Part shown: positions 27,404-36,519 of the stretch, piece after piece
Layout of the letters: every line of letters begins with the position of its first letter
Numbering within the stretch: the stretch's first letter is position 1
Assembly: GCF_030063365.1 (NCBI RefSeq)
Contig: NZ_JASISY010000006.1
Location: forward strand, 154,335 to 218,334
Length of the DNA: 64,000 nucleotides
Reading direction: 5' to 3'
Origin: Cryobacterium sp. PH29-G1
GTDB lineage: Bacteria; Actinomycetota; Actinomycetes; Actinomycetales; Microbacteriaceae
Notes under the pieces: generated by a model
What the model saw: the letters and a program-made list of their open reading frames with translations, nothing else
The model's database searches: none
Told to the model about the DNA's origin: nothing
Position numbers and translations under genes: made by a program

Positions 27404-29412
27404 GAGCGCACCTCGATCGAGGCGGCGAGCCGACCGGCCTGCATGCGCAGGGTTCGCGTGGCGAGGCCGCACGCAAAGTCATCGTCGTGGGTGGCGAACA
27501 GCACCGCCGAAGTCGCGCCGGCGGCCTGAAGCAGCGCCGCGCTCACGAGGGTGCGCGCCACGCGGTCGAGGCCACGGGTGGGTTCGTCCAGGAGCAGCAG
27601 GGCGGGGCGGGGCGCAAGCTGAATGGCCATCACGAGGCAGAGCCGCTCGCCGGCCGAGAGATCACGCGGGTGTCGATGCAGCAGGTGCGCCGCGCCCGTC
27701 ATCTCGTCGAAACCGAGCAAACGTGCCAAGGTGCGGGCGGTGTCAGCGCCCACCAGGCCGCGATCGGCCCGGCGGCACTCGTCGGCCACGGTGATCGAAA
27801 ACAGAAGATCATCGAAGTTCTCGGGAACGAGCGCCACGGCCTGCCGGCGGCTTCGTCGCTTGAGCGATCGAACGTCACGCCCGTTCACCCAAACGGCGTC
27901 CGCAACGCTCGGCAGTGCAATAGCGCGCAGCAGGCTGCTTTTGCCGGCACCGTTGCTGCCACGCAGCGCGATCAGTTCGCCGGTCTGTACCTCGAACGAC
28001 ACGTCGTTCACGGCCAGGTCGGCTTGATGCCGAACACTCAGCTGCCGGATGCGCACGAGCGGCTGCGTCTGGGGCGGGGCCGGGTGCACAGTTTCTACAG
28101 TTGCCGTTGGGCCAGTTGCCGTTGGGCCAGTTGCCGTTCGGTCAATTCCTGTTAGGCCAGTCCGCGGGTCGGCGCTTGAGATCACGTCGAAGGTGGCCGC
28201 ACCCAGGTGGTGATCTCGAATGTGCAGCCAGGCATCCGCTATCGGACCGAATTCGCGCGTGTTGTGTTCGGCGATGACGACGCAGACGCCGGCCTCGTGG
28301 GCTAGCTGGCCGAGCACGGTGCAGACGCGTTCGCGGGCGCTGGTGTCGAGGTCGGCGAGCGGCTCGTCGACGAGCATCAGGATGGGACGGTTCACCAGGG
28401 CGGCGGCGATCGCGACGAGGCTGGCCTCACCGGCCGAGAGCTGCTCGATCGGGCGAGAGATCAGGTGCTCAATCTGCAGCCGGGCGGCGATCTCGAGTAC
28501 GCGGACGTGCACGACGGAGGGGGCGACGCCCCGCACGGCCAGGGCGAACCCGATTTCGTCGTGCACGGTTTCGGCCGCGAACCCGAGACGCACGTTCTGG
28601 GCGACGAGCCCGACGAAGCCGGCGGTGTCGCGTGGGGGAGTCGATGCCCGGTCGGCTCCGGCGATGTCGATGCGTCCGTGCTGGGTGCCATCGTAGAAGT
28701 GCTGGAACAGCCCGCTCATGCTGTGCAGCAGGCTGGTCTTGCCCGACCCGGTCGCCCCGACGATCACGGTCAGGGTGCCGGGCAGGAGGGTGACGTTGAG
28801 GTCGTCGAGGTGCCAACCCGTCTGGTCAGGCACGGCACCAAAGTTGAGCGCGGCATCCGTGAGTACCACTGGCGCTTCGCAGAGTCCGGTCACGACGCGG
28901 GTGGCCGCGAATCCGCGGGTCTCCATCGACGCAGCGAGCGCGAGGGCACGCTCGATGGTCTGCTCGAAGATCGGTACGAGCAGCGACGCGATCGACCGTT
29001 CACCGCGCAGGGCCCGGGCGACGCGCACGCGCCGCACCGACTCCAGAAGGGCCGGAAAGGTGGCCCAGGCGATCACGAGCGAGCGCGAAATGGCCCGCAC
29101 CGGCCCGCGCCCCGCGCCGCGCGCGAACAGGGACTGCACGTTGATGACGGCGTTGAGCAGACCGAAGAACACGATGACGCCGGCGACCGGCACGGCGCTG
29201 AGTGCGGCATTGCCGAGCCCCACGAGTGTGATCGGGCCGAACAGCGTGATGTGGCTGAACGGTCCGTCCAGTCGTACCCGGGGCAGATCCAGCAGTACGG
29301 TGCCTGCGCCGGATGCGCCCCCGAACACCACGCGGTAAACGACGCGCAGCAGCACGAAGCCGACCGCGAGTACGACTGCCGCGCGCAGCGGGGCGAGGCG
29401 CAGGCGAAACAC
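27400..29412 (-). CDS. Fused ECF transporter energy-coupling protein: EcfT-EcfA-EcfA
   Basis: 670 residues combining three subunits. Residues 1 to about 185 are a T component (CbiQ-like) with four to five helices and the coupling motif ERALALAASMETRGF. The first ABC ATPase follows: GATGSGKTS (Walker A), LSAGEAS and LVDEPLAD. The second has GSNGAGKSS, DLSAGERL and LLLDEPTRGLD. A spacer between the ATPases holds an in-frame 15-bp tandem repeat (TATGPTATGPTATV). The GTG start overlaps the lipoprotein stop (TAGTG). It energises the S component encoded next. Confidence 0.9.
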   Translation of the reverse strand: MFRLRLAPLRAAVVLAVGFVLLRVVYRVVFGGASGAGTVLLDLPRVRLDGPFSHITLFGPITLVGLGNAALSAVPVAGVIVFFGLLNAVINVQSLFARGAGRGPVRAISRSLVIAWATFPALLESVRRVRVARALRGERSIASLLVPIFEQTIERALALAASMETRGFAATRVVTGLCEAPVVLTDAALNFGAVPDQTGWHLDDLNVTLLPGTLTVIVGATGSGKTSLLHSMSGLFQHFYDGTQHGRIDIAGADRASTPPRDTAGFVGLVAQNVRLGFAAETVHDEIGFALAVRGVAPSVVHVRVLEIAARLQIEHLISRPIEQLSAGEASLVAIAAALVNRPILMLVDEPLADLDTSARERVCTVLGQLAHEAGVCVVIAEHNTREFGPIADAWLHIRDHHLGAATFDVISSADPRTGLTGIDRTATGPTATGPTATVETVHPAPPQTQPLVRIRQLSVRHQADLAVNDVSFEVQTGELIALRGSNGAGKSSLLRAIALPSVADAVWVNGRDVRSLKRRSRRQAVALVPENFDDLLFSITVADECRRADRGLVGADTARTLARLLGFDEMTGAAHLLHRHPRDLSAGERLCLVMAIQLAPRPALLLLDEPTRGLDRVARTLVSAALLQAAGATSAVLFATHDDDFACGLATRTLRMQAGRLAASIEVRS
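28100..28144. repeat. Three 15-bp tandem copies in the ECF fusion gene
   Basis: GTTGCCGTTGGGCCA occurs at 28100-28114 and 28115-28129, with a diverged copy at 28130-28144. In frame it gives a repeated TATGP-type linker between the two ATPase domains. Confidence 0.85.
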
Positions 29413-30008
29413 TAGCTGCCGGGTGTCGGAGCTTCGGTGCCGGTGGTGTAGACGAGGCCCACGGACTGGCCGGGCTGAGTTTCGAGCGTGCCGAGGCCCT
29501 CCTGGGCGTAATCCCAGTCAGCGTCGGGGGAGGCCTTCACCCACAGCGCCCAGTAGGCGTAAGCGGGCGGCATTGAGGCGCAGCTTTCGGTGAACGCCGG
29601 CTGCCCCTCGACCTCGATGGTCTCGTCGGCGGCCGGTCGGTCATTGACCCGGCAGACAATCTGGTCGCCGTATTCCACACTGCCCTCGGTCGTGACGCCG
29701 GTGGTTGCCAGTGCCGCGGTTGCGGCGATCGGCTGGGTAGCGTCGACACACTCGGTGACCGTGTCGGCGTCGAGCGTGCCGAAGTCCACGACGACGCTGA
29801 CGCCGGCGCAATCGTCGGCCGACGCCTCCGCGTCGGCGGTAGCGGTCGCCGTTGCGGATGCCGTCGAGCCGGCGCCGGTATCCGTGGTGGCGCATCCGCT
29901 CAGGGCCGCCAGCAGCACGAGTGCGCCGCCCAGCGCTACGGCCGTGCGGGGAAGAGCGGCCACGCGGTTAGCGGGCGTCGCGCGGTTGAAAGGGTCAGTG
30001 AGGTTCAT
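29412..30008 (-). CDS. Lipoprotein with DUF4430-like (transcobalamin-C-like) tail, part of ECF operon
   Basis: 198 residues. A signal peptide with lipobox (ALSGCATT, Cys about residue 39) is followed by a Thr/Ala/Ser linker. The mature part contains three more cysteines (DDCAG, TECVD, IVCRV, ESCAS), likely disulfides, and ends with AYAYWALWVKASPDADWDY and LETQPGQSVGLVY. That YW-x-W...G...QPG pattern is what I associate with the DUF4430 group that accompanies actinobacterial ECF operons. It is first in the operon, overlapping the fusion gene by one base. It may capture the vitamin outside the cell. Confidence 0.72.
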   Translation of the reverse strand: MNLTDPFNRATPANRVAALPRTAVALGGALVLLAALSGCATTDTGAGSTASATATATADAEASADDCAGVSVVVDFGTLDADTVTECVDATQPIAATAALATTGVTTEGSVEYGDQIVCRVNDRPAADETIEVEGQPAFTESCASMPPAYAYWALWVKASPDADWDYAQEGLGTLETQPGQSVGLVYTTGTEAPTPGS

Positions 30009-30028
30009 GAATCCAGAGTACCTAGCGT

Positions 30029-31351
30029 TTAGAGGATGCCGGCGACTCGGTCGAGCCCCGCGCGGAGGTCGAGGAGCAGGTCGTCGAGCGATTCGATGCC
30101 CACCGACAGCCGCAGCATTCCCGCGGTGATGCCGAGGCGTGCGTTGAGATCGGGGGCAAACGAGGCGTGCGTGGTGGTGAGCGGATGCAGCACCATGGAT
30201 CGGGTATCGCCGATGCCGGTCATGCGGCTGAATACCCGCACGCCGTTCGTGAAGGCGCGGGCGCCGTCGGTGCCGCCCCTGACGGTGACGGCGAACACGG
30301 AGCCGGTGCGCCCCCCGTAGTAGCTCTCGGCGATGGCATGCAAGGGGCTGCTCGGCAGCCCGGCATAGTCGACGACCTCAACCTCGGGTTGTTCCTCGAG
30401 CCAGTGCGCGATGGCCACCGTGTTGTCGACGTGGCGTTCCATGCGTAACGACAAGGTTTCGATGCCCTGGTGCAGCAGAAAACCGTTGAACGGCGACAGT
30501 GACGGCCCCACATCGTTCACGACGGCCTCGCGCACGTATTGGGCGTAGGCGGTGGGGCCGAAGCGGTCGAGCAACGAGGGCAGGCCGGGGCGCAGTGAGT
30601 CGGTGAGCAGCGGGTAACGGCGCGAACTCCCCGCCCAGTCGAACGTGCCGCCGTCAACGATTGCGCCCGACACGCCGGCACCGTGGCCGCTGAGAAATTT
30701 GGTGGTCGAGTGCACGACAATATCCGCGCCGTGTTCAAACGGCCGAATCAGGTAGGGCGTGGCCACGGTGTTGTCGACCACGAGCGGAATACCATGGCGA
30801 CGGGCGACGGCGGCGACGCGGGCAATGTCTACGACGTCGTTTCGGGGATTGGGAATGGTCTCGGTGAAGATCGCCTTGGTTTCCGGTCGAATCACCGCGT
30901 CCCAGGCCGCATCGGAGTCGGTGTCCCAGACGTAGTCAACCGCGATGCCCATGCGGCGAAAGCTGCGGCCGAGCAGGATGCGGGTGCCGCCGTAGATACT
31001 GGCGGTCGACACGATGTGCTCGCCCGCCTCGGCCAGGGCAAACAGCGCGGCGCTGATCGCAGCCTGTCCGCTCGACACGGCGACACAGGCCGTGCCGCCT
31101 TCCAGGGAGGCGAGGCGCTGTTCGGCGACCGCGTTGGTGGGATTGCCCTGCCTCGAATAGATGGGTTCACGGGAGGCGCCGTTGAACCGGGCTGCGCCGT
31201 CGTCGAACGAGTCGAACACGTACCCCGCACTGAGGGTGAGCGGCGGAATGCGCGCGCCGCGGTTTTCGTCGGCGTACTCGCCCACGTGCACCTGCCGGGT
31301 GTCGAAGCTGAAGTCGCTCCAATCGGTGATCGGCGTGACGACCTCGCTCAT
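30029..31351 (-). CDS. metY: O-acetylhomoserine/O-acetylserine sulfhydrylase family PLP enzyme
   Basis: 440 residues of the Cys/Met-metabolism PLP family, the right length for MetY. It likely makes homocysteine from O-acetylhomoserine and sulfide. Seen: [20 protein letters not shown] at the start, [30 protein letters not shown] for phosphate binding and the PLP lysine in [12 protein letters not shown] placed the start at ATG 31351, which overlaps the stop of the upstream patB-like gene (ATGA). Homocysteine made here would feed MetH encoded nearby. A cystathionine-gamma-synthase-like activity cannot be excluded. Confidence 0.87.
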   Translation of the reverse strand: MSEVVTPITDWSDFSFDTRQVHVGEYADENRGARIPPLTLSAGYVFDSFDDGAARFNGASREPIYSRQGNPTNAVAEQRLASLEGGTACVAVSSGQAAISAALFALAEAGEHIVSTASIYGGTRILLGRSFRRMGIAVDYVWDTDSDAAWDAVIRPETKAIFTETIPNPRNDVVDIARVAAVARRHGIPLVVDNTVATPYLIRPFEHGADIVVHSTTKFLSGHGAGVSGAIVDGGTFDWAGSSRRYPLLTDSLRPGLPSLLDRFGPTAYAQYVREAVVNDVGPSLSPFNGFLLHQGIETLSLRMERHVDNTVAIAHWLEEQPEVEVVDYAGLPSSPLHAIAESYYGGRTGSVFAVTVRGGTDGARAFTNGVRVFSRMTGIGDTRSMVLHPLTTTHASFAPDLNARLGITAGMLRLSVGIESLDDLLLDLRAGLDRVAGIL

Positions 31352-32523
31352 GCCGTGGCCGTGTCGGCGCCAACGCGCGCGACGAGCGCCGTGATGCGGG
31401 CGACGGCCTCGCGCAGGGTGTCGGGCGAGCAGGCCAGATTGAGGCGGGCGAAGCCCCGGCCGCCGAGGCCGAAGCACTCGCCGTTATTGAGGGCGACCCG
31501 GGCGTCGTCGAGTATGCGCTGGTACGGGCAATCGCCGAGGCCCAAGTGGCGAAGATCCAGCCAGGCGAGGTAGCTGGCGCGCGGCCGGTGGTAGATCACG
31601 GCGGGCAGATGTTCTCGAAGCAGGGTATCGAGCAGAGAAACGTTGTCGACGATTTGAGTGATGGCATCATCGAGCCAGTCGGTACAGCCGAACGCAGCGA
31701 TGTTGGCGTGTAATCCGAGGATGCTGGTGCGACAGGCGACCTCCTCGGGCAAGCGGTTCAGCAGCTCGTTGGTGGCGTCATCGGCGGCGATGACGAGCGC
31801 ACACTTGAGCCCGGCCACGTTCCAGCCTTTGCTGGCGCTGGTCACGGTGACGGCGCGGGCGCCGGCGGCCGAAGCCAGTGGGGCGAACGGCGTGAACGTG
31901 ACACCGGGGTGGGTCAGCGGCGCGTGAATTTCGTCAGAAATCACGAAGACGTCGTACTCGGCGGCCAGACGAGCGAGGCTTACCAGCGTGTCACGCGTCC
32001 ACACGATGCCGTGCGGGTTGTGCGGGTTGCAGAGCAGGAAAGCGTCGATGCCACCGGCGAAACTAGTTTCCAGCGCCGCAAGGTCGAGCGCCCAACTCCC
32101 GCCTTGCTCCAAAAGCGGTGTTTCCACAACGGATGCCGCCGCCTCCTCCACCAGCTCGTAGAACGGCGGGTAGACCGGCGGGGTGATGGCGACGCGCCCT
32201 TGAGCCGGAACGGCCAGGCGCAACGCCTCGACGATGCCCACGCTCACATCGGTTGCGAGGTGCACGTGGCTCGGATCGACGTTCCAACCCCAACGGGCCA
32301 GCGCAAACCGGGCGAACGCGGGAGCGAGCGCGCCCGGACCATCGAGGTAGCCGGTGTCGGAAGCCTGCACGCGCTCCACGAGGGTGGCGACGATGGCGGG
32401 AGCGAGGGGGTAGTCCATCTCGGCAACAAACAAGGGAAGTACGTCGGCGGCGAACCGAGTCCACTTGATGCTGCTGCGCTCGCGTCGGATATGCTCCAGC
32501 GGTGCGACCTCGATGATTGACAT
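31348..32523 (-). CDS. PatB/MalY-type PLP-dependent C-S lyase (aminotransferase fold class I)
   Basis: 391 residues. It begins with the PatB/MalY opening SSIKWTRFAADVLPLFVAEMDYPL. It also has LCNPHNPHGIVWTRD, DEIHAPL and the PLP lysine in TVTSASKGWNVAGLK. Members are cystathionine beta-lyases or cysteine desulfhydrases. In an operon with a metY-like gene (4-base overlap), the likely role is transsulfuration or sulfur recycling toward homocysteine. The start at ATG 32523 begins directly before MSIIEVAP. A pair of direct repeats lies upstream. Confidence 0.88.
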   Translation of the reverse strand: MSIIEVAPLEHIRRERSSIKWTRFAADVLPLFVAEMDYPLAPAIVATLVERVQASDTGYLDGPGALAPAFARFALARWGWNVDPSHVHLATDVSVGIVEALRLAVPAQGRVAITPPVYPPFYELVEEAAASVVETPLLEQGGSWALDLAALETSFAGGIDAFLLCNPHNPHGIVWTRDTLVSLARLAAEYDVFVISDEIHAPLTHPGVTFTPFAPLASAAGARAVTVTSASKGWNVAGLKCALVIAADDATNELLNRLPEEVACRTSILGLHANIAAFGCTDWLDDAITQIVDNVSLLDTLLREHLPAVIYHRPRASYLAWLDLRHLGLGDCPYQRILDDARVALNNGECFGLGGRGFARLNLACSPDTLREAVARITALVARVGADTATA

Positions 32524-32561
32524 GACCACAGCTTGTTGCCGCCGCATCGAATAAGCGAACA

Positions 32562-32598
32562 GGTACGTAAACATTCGACACATGCGGGTACGTGAACA
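32562..32598. promoter_or_regulatory. Direct repeats upstream of the patB-metY operon (candidate operator)
   Basis: GGTACGTAAACA (32562-32573) and GGTACGTGAACA (32587-32598) are nearly identical and 25 bases apart. They lie 39-75 bases before the patB-like start and on the other side of the helR promoter. Spacing of about two and a half turns fits a dimeric regulator; which one is unknown. Confidence 0.45.
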
Positions 32599-32656
32599 CA
32601 CAGCTAGGCCCACACCGACCGCGACTACACTAGGGACTTCGGTTTAAGGGGTGTGC

Positions 32657-34888
32657 GTGATCGACCAGGAGCTCGTTCGGGAACAGAACTATGTGCAGGC
32701 GCTGTATGCGCGGCTGGACGCGCTGGCGGAAGAGGCCGAAAATCAGTTGATTGCCGTGCGCCGCCTCGACGTGGGCGGCAACCACCAGTCCCGAAGTGAA
32801 CGCGACACGTTTGCGCGCCTCTATGAGGACCGCATTGTGCAGCTGCGTGAGGTCGATGACCGGCTGGCCTTCGGCCGGCTCGAAACCGTTCCCGATGATT
32901 CCGGCGACTCGGTGTACCGCTATATCGGCCGGGTCGGGCTGCGCGACGAAGATCACAAGCCGTTGCTGCTGGACTGGCGGGTGCCGCAGGCCAGTGCCTT
33001 CTACCAAGCCACCGCCGCCACGCCGCTGGGCGCTCGGGCCCGTCGCCACCTGCTCTCCCAGGGGCGCAGCATTATCCGCATCGAAGACGAGATTCTCGAC
33101 GCCGCCCTGCTCGCCGACCCGGATGCCAGCACGCACCAGGGTGAGGGCGCCCTGCTCACGGCGCTCACGGCCGAGCGTACGGGGCACATGTCCGACATCG
33201 TCTCAACCATTCAGGCGGAACAGGACCGCATCATCCGTTCTGACCTGGCGGGTGTGCTCGTCGTACAGGGCGGCCCCGGCACCGGCAAAACCGCCGTGGC
33301 ATTGCACCGCGCCGCCTACCTGCTCTACACCCACCGGGATCGCCTGCGGGACAGCGGCGTGCTGATCATCGGTCCGTCCCGCTCGTTTTTGCAGTACATC
33401 GAGGCAGTGTTGCCCTCGCTCGGCGAGACCGGAGTGGTGCTCGCCTCGGTCGGTCAGCTCTTTCCCGGCGTCGAAGCGACCGGCGAGGACGCCCCCGCCG
33501 TCGCGGCCCTCAAGGGCCAGGCTTTCATGGCCGACCTCATGGCCCGGGCCGTGCATTCCCGGCAGCGTACCCCGGTCGCTCCACAGCAGCTCGTCGTCAA
33601 CGGCGATCGCATCGTGTTGCAGCCCGAGCTCGTAGCCCACGCGATTGCGCGCGCCCGCGGCACCGGCAAGACGCACAATGAGGCTCGGGTCACGTTCGTG
33701 AAGACCGCGATCAACGCGTTGTCCCGAGTCTGGCTCGAGCAGTTGCAGAAGCAGGGTCGTTCGATGGACGACACCGACCTGCCGATGCTGCGCGAAGACC
33801 TGCGCCTGGCCGATGATGTGCGGGTAGCGCTCAATACCGCCTGGCTGCCGTTGACGCCGCAAAAACTCGTGCAAGACCTGTACGCGCGGCCGCAGTGGCT
33901 GGCCGAGCTGACGCCGCGCTGGCGGTATGCCCAGCGCAAACTTCTCGCCCGCCCGCGTGATGCCGAGTTCACCATCGCCGACATTCCGCTGCTCGATGAG
34001 GCGGCCGAGCTGCTCGGTGAGTACAACGCGGTTGATCAGGCCAAGAAGCGCGCGCTCAAGGAACAGCGCAAGCGTGACGTGGAGAACGCTGAATCGGCCA
34101 TTGAAAACATGCAGGTGAAGGGCCTGGTCAATGCCAAAGATCTGGCCGCGAGTTTCGCTGAACTGGATGAACGCGCCACCACCAGTGAGCGCGCTGCCCG
34201 AGACCGCAGCTGGACCTACGGTCACGTCGTCATCGACGAAGCGCAGGAGCTGTCTCCCATGCAGTGGCGGCTGGTGCTTCGGCGCGGGCCGCGTCGGTCG
34301 TTCACCATCGTCGGTGACATTGCGCAGGCGGCGAGTGCTGCGGCATCCGCTACCTGGAACGAGGCGTTGCAGCCGGTGCTCGCGGGGTCACCCGAAGCCG
34401 AACGCTGGCGCCTCGAAGAACTGACCGTGAACTATCGCACGCCGAGCCAGATCGCCGCCGCCGCCGAGACCGTTGCCCTGTCGCACCGGTTGTCGATCAC
34501 GCGCTCGCGCACGGTGCGCTCGAGTGAGTGGCCGGTTGAAACTGTAACGGATGCCGCGGCAGCGGTGCGCCGCGACCGCGCGCTCGAGGCCGGAGGTACT
34601 CTCGCCGTGATCGTGGTCGACGCAGACCTGAGCGCCCTCGAGGCCGTCCTGCAGGGCGAATTCGGCGATCTGGTGGGGGTGGGAGCGCTCGGTCTGAGTC
34701 GCGACATTGCCTTGCTCACCCCGCAGGAAGCCAAGGGACTCGAGTTCGACGCGGTCGTCGTCGTCGACCCGGCCGCCATTCTCGCGGCCTCGGAGCGTGG
34801 CGCCGGGGCGCTGTATGTGGCGATGACCCGGGCCACGCAGCGGCTGTATCTGGTGGGGGATGCGCCGCTCGGCGACGCGCCGGCCTGA
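32657..34888 (+). CDS. helR: HelR/HelD-type RNA polymerase recycling ATPase (UvrD-like)
   Basis: 743 residues. UvrD-like helicase ATPase with an N-terminal coiled-coil region (about 1-70) of the HelD type and DEDHKPLLLDWRVPQASAFY, a conserved HelD/HelR block. Walker A GGPGTGKTAVALHR lies near residue 205 and motif II HVVIDEAQELSPMQW near residue 523. The C-terminal helicase part ends YVAMTRATQRLYL. HelD-type proteins free stalled RNA polymerase; HelR in actinobacteria also gives rifamycin tolerance. Start GTG 32657 has AAGGGG 5 bases upstream. TACACT (32626-32631) may be the -10 box. I saw no rifamycin-associated element. Confidence 0.88.
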   Translation: MIDQELVREQNYVQALYARLDALAEEAENQLIAVRRLDVGGNHQSRSERDTFARLYEDRIVQLREVDDRLAFGRLETVPDDSGDSVYRYIGRVGLRDEDHKPLLLDWRVPQASAFYQATAATPLGARARRHLLSQGRSIIRIEDEILDAALLADPDASTHQGEGALLTALTAERTGHMSDIVSTIQAEQDRIIRSDLAGVLVVQGGPGTGKTAVALHRAAYLLYTHRDRLRDSGVLIIGPSRSFLQYIEAVLPSLGETGVVLASVGQLFPGVEATGEDAPAVAALKGQAFMADLMARAVHSRQRTPVAPQQLVVNGDRIVLQPELVAHAIARARGTGKTHNEARVTFVKTAINALSRVWLEQLQKQGRSMDDTDLPMLREDLRLADDVRVALNTAWLPLTPQKLVQDLYARPQWLAELTPRWRYAQRKLLARPRDAEFTIADIPLLDEAAELLGEYNAVDQAKKRALKEQRKRDVENAESAIENMQVKGLVNAKDLAASFAELDERATTSERAARDRSWTYGHVVIDEAQELSPMQWRLVLRRGPRRSFTIVGDIAQAASAAASATWNEALQPVLAGSPEAERWRLEELTVNYRTPSQIAAAAETVALSHRLSITRSRTVRSSEWPVETVTDAAAAVRRDRALEAGGTLAVIVVDADLSALEAVLQGEFGDLVGVGALGLSRDIALLTPQEAKGLEFDAVVVVDPAAILAASERGAGALYVAMTRATQRLYLVGDAPLGDAPA

Positions 34889-34904
34889 TGCCCTCAGGCC
34901 GGCG
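34878..34904. terminator. Perfect 11-bp hairpin at the end of helR
   Basis: CGCCGGCCTGA (34878-34888) pairs with TCAGGCCGGCG (34894-34904) around a 5-base loop; the helR stop codon is inside the left arm. It separates helR from a convergent gene. There is no T-run, so it may act with Rho or simply protect mRNA ends. Confidence 0.55.
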
Positions 34905-34912
34905 GGCAGAGG

Positions 34913-35770
34913 CTACTTCGCGTAGCTGTAGAAGCCTTCGCCGGTGCTGATGCCCAGTTTGCCCTGGTCGATGTAGTTCTTCTTGAGGTAGGCGGCGAAC
35001 GCCTTCTGCTGGTCACCGCCGTTGGAGGAGATGTTGTAGGCGGTGGTGAGTCCGACGATGTCGAAGATCTCAAACGGTCCGGCCGGAGCTCCGGTGCCGA
35101 TGCGCCAGGTCTTGTCGATCATTTCGGGTTCGGCGATGCCGTCCACGAGCAGGTCGGCAGCCGCGTCGAGCAGCGGGATCAGCAGGGAGTTGAGCAGGTA
35201 GCCGGCCTTCTCCTTTTTGATCTCGATCGGAACCATGCCGATGTCCCCGGCGAACTCGGCGACGGTGGCGTACACCGCCGGGTCGGTTTGCGCGGTTCCC
35301 ATGACCTCCGCGGTGTTGTGGACCCAGACATGATTGGCGAAGTGCAGTGCGAGAAAACGGTCGGGGCGACCGGTGAAGGCCATCAGGTCGCTCGGCAGCA
35401 GGGTGGACGAGTTGGTCGCGAAGATCGTCTTCGCCGGGGCGAGAGCGCCGAGGCGGGTATAGGTGTCTTCCTTGATCGCGAGATTCTCGGGGATGGCCTC
35501 GATTACCAGATCGGCGTCGTGTACGGCGGCGGCGAGGTCACTCGAATAGGTGATGTTGTCGAGGGCCTGCTCGGCGCGGCCGTCAGCACCGCCGGCGACG
35601 TCGGTCGTGTAGGTGTCGGCCAGGGTGCGAAAACGCGCTGTGGCGGTCTCAAGAACGGCATCGCTGATGTCGTAGGCAACCACCTTGAAGCCGTGGAATG
35701 CGCTCTGATAGGCAATTTGGGAACCGAGAACGCCGGTGCCGAGAACGGTGATGTTGGTCAATTTGGTCAT
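34913..35770 (-). CDS. 3-hydroxyacyl-CoA dehydrogenase (3-hydroxybutyryl-CoA dehydrogenase type)
   Basis: 285 residues, the length of short bacterial 3-hydroxybutyryl-CoA dehydrogenases. NAD-binding GTGVLGSQIAYQSAFHG at the N-terminus, then DADLVIEAIPENLAIKE, ATNSSTLLPSDLM and the catalytic His in LALHFANHVWVHNTAEV. The C-terminal dimer domain has GYLLNSLLIPLLDAA. It oxidises 3-hydroxyacyl-CoA with NAD in fatty acid breakdown or synthesis of butyrate-like intermediates. AAGGA precedes the ATG by 6 bases. It lies 18 bases after a TetR gene, so the pair is an operon. Confidence 0.9.
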   Translation of the reverse strand: MTKLTNITVLGTGVLGSQIAYQSAFHGFKVVAYDISDAVLETATARFRTLADTYTTDVAGGADGRAEQALDNITYSSDLAAAVHDADLVIEAIPENLAIKEDTYTRLGALAPAKTIFATNSSTLLPSDLMAFTGRPDRFLALHFANHVWVHNTAEVMGTAQTDPAVYATVAEFAGDIGMVPIEIKKEKAGYLLNSLLIPLLDAAADLLVDGIAEPEMIDKTWRIGTGAPAGPFEIFDIVGLTTAYNISSNGGDQQKAFAAYLKKNYIDQGKLGISTGEGFYSYAK

Positions 35771-35788
35771 GGTGTGTCCTTTTTTGTT

Positions 35789-36472
35789 TTATTGTCCTGC
35801 CGCGAGGTAGCCCCGCGTGATGAGTTCGATCTGGGCGGTGAGTTCGGTCAGAAAAACGGTGGGCGGCGTTTCGGCCAGGGTGGCGCGCGCAAGTTCCAGG
35901 TGCAGAACGTTCGACACCGCCCGCGCGGCCAGAGTGGAGTCGCTCGTGCTCGTGCTCGTGCTCGTGCTGGGCCGCGCTGCGGCAAGGATGCCTGCGATCG
36001 CGAGCTGCAACTCGGCCACGAGCACGAGCGCTTCCGCGCGGTAGCGTTCGGTCGGTTCGCCGAACATGATCTCGCGCTGATAGGCGGCGGTGTTGGCGTC
36101 GCTGCGGCGCCCGGCCACAATCAGCGGAGTGACCAAAGTGAGGATGCGCGGTACCGGTGCTGCTGCAGCGGCATCAGGTGCGGAAACATTGCGCCGGCCC
36201 CGATCCAGGTTGCGACGAAAATCGTCGTTGCAGACCATCAGGAGCAGTTCGGCCTTGGTGGAGGCATAGCGAAACAGGGTGCCGTTGGCCACGTCGGCCC
36301 GTTCAGCGATCTGCTGGGTCGTGACCGCGGCATAACCGTGCTCCGCGAACAGCTCGGCGGCGGCGGCGAAGATGCGGGCCTGCTTGACTTCCTTGTTGCG
36401 CTCGCGGCGACCGGTGCTGTTGTTCGCAGCGTTCGGCGGGGCTGGGACAACCGTGTGTCGATCTGATCGCAT
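35789..36472 (-). CDS. TetR/AcrR family regulator
   Basis: 227 residues. HTH at about residues 32-78: IFAAAAELFAEHGYAAVTTQ, then QIAERADVANGTLFRYASTK. The C-terminal domain holds a run of Ser-Thr pairs coded by a perfect 6-bp tandem repeat. It precedes the hydroxyacyl-CoA dehydrogenase gene by 18 bases and probably controls it and itself. A nested palindrome at 36520-36542 overlaps a TATACT box on this strand and is the likely operator. It is divergent from jetA, so the Wadjet genes might also respond. Confidence 0.88.
   Translation of the reverse strand: MRSDRHTVVPAPPNAANNSTGRRERNKEVKQARIFAAAAELFAEHGYAAVTTQQIAERADVANGTLFRYASTKAELLLMVCNDDFRRNLDRGRRNVSAPDAAAAAPVPRILTLVTPLIVAGRRSDANTAAYQREIMFGEPTERYRAEALVLVAELQLAIAGILAAARPSTSTSTSTSDSTLAARAVSNVLHLELARATLAETPPTVFLTELTAQIELITRGYLAAGQ
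35942..35965. repeat. Four perfect copies of a 6-bp tandem repeat
   Basis: GCTCGT is repeated four times (35942-35965) and runs on for three more bases. Read in the tetR gene it codes for alternating Ser and Thr. A slippage-prone site inside a regulator. Confidence 0.85.
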
Positions 36473-36519
36473 CCGCTTCTCACCCGATTTCGCTACCGCC
36501 CGACCCGAATAAACGGAGT

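Noticed and set aside
28465..29415. 316-codon open frame opposite the ECF fusion gene
   Set aside because: Antisense shadow; ABC ATPase motifs on the minus strand are intact.
32581..32650. Rifamycin-associated element upstream of helR
   Set aside because: No long inverted repeat of the expected kind could be found.
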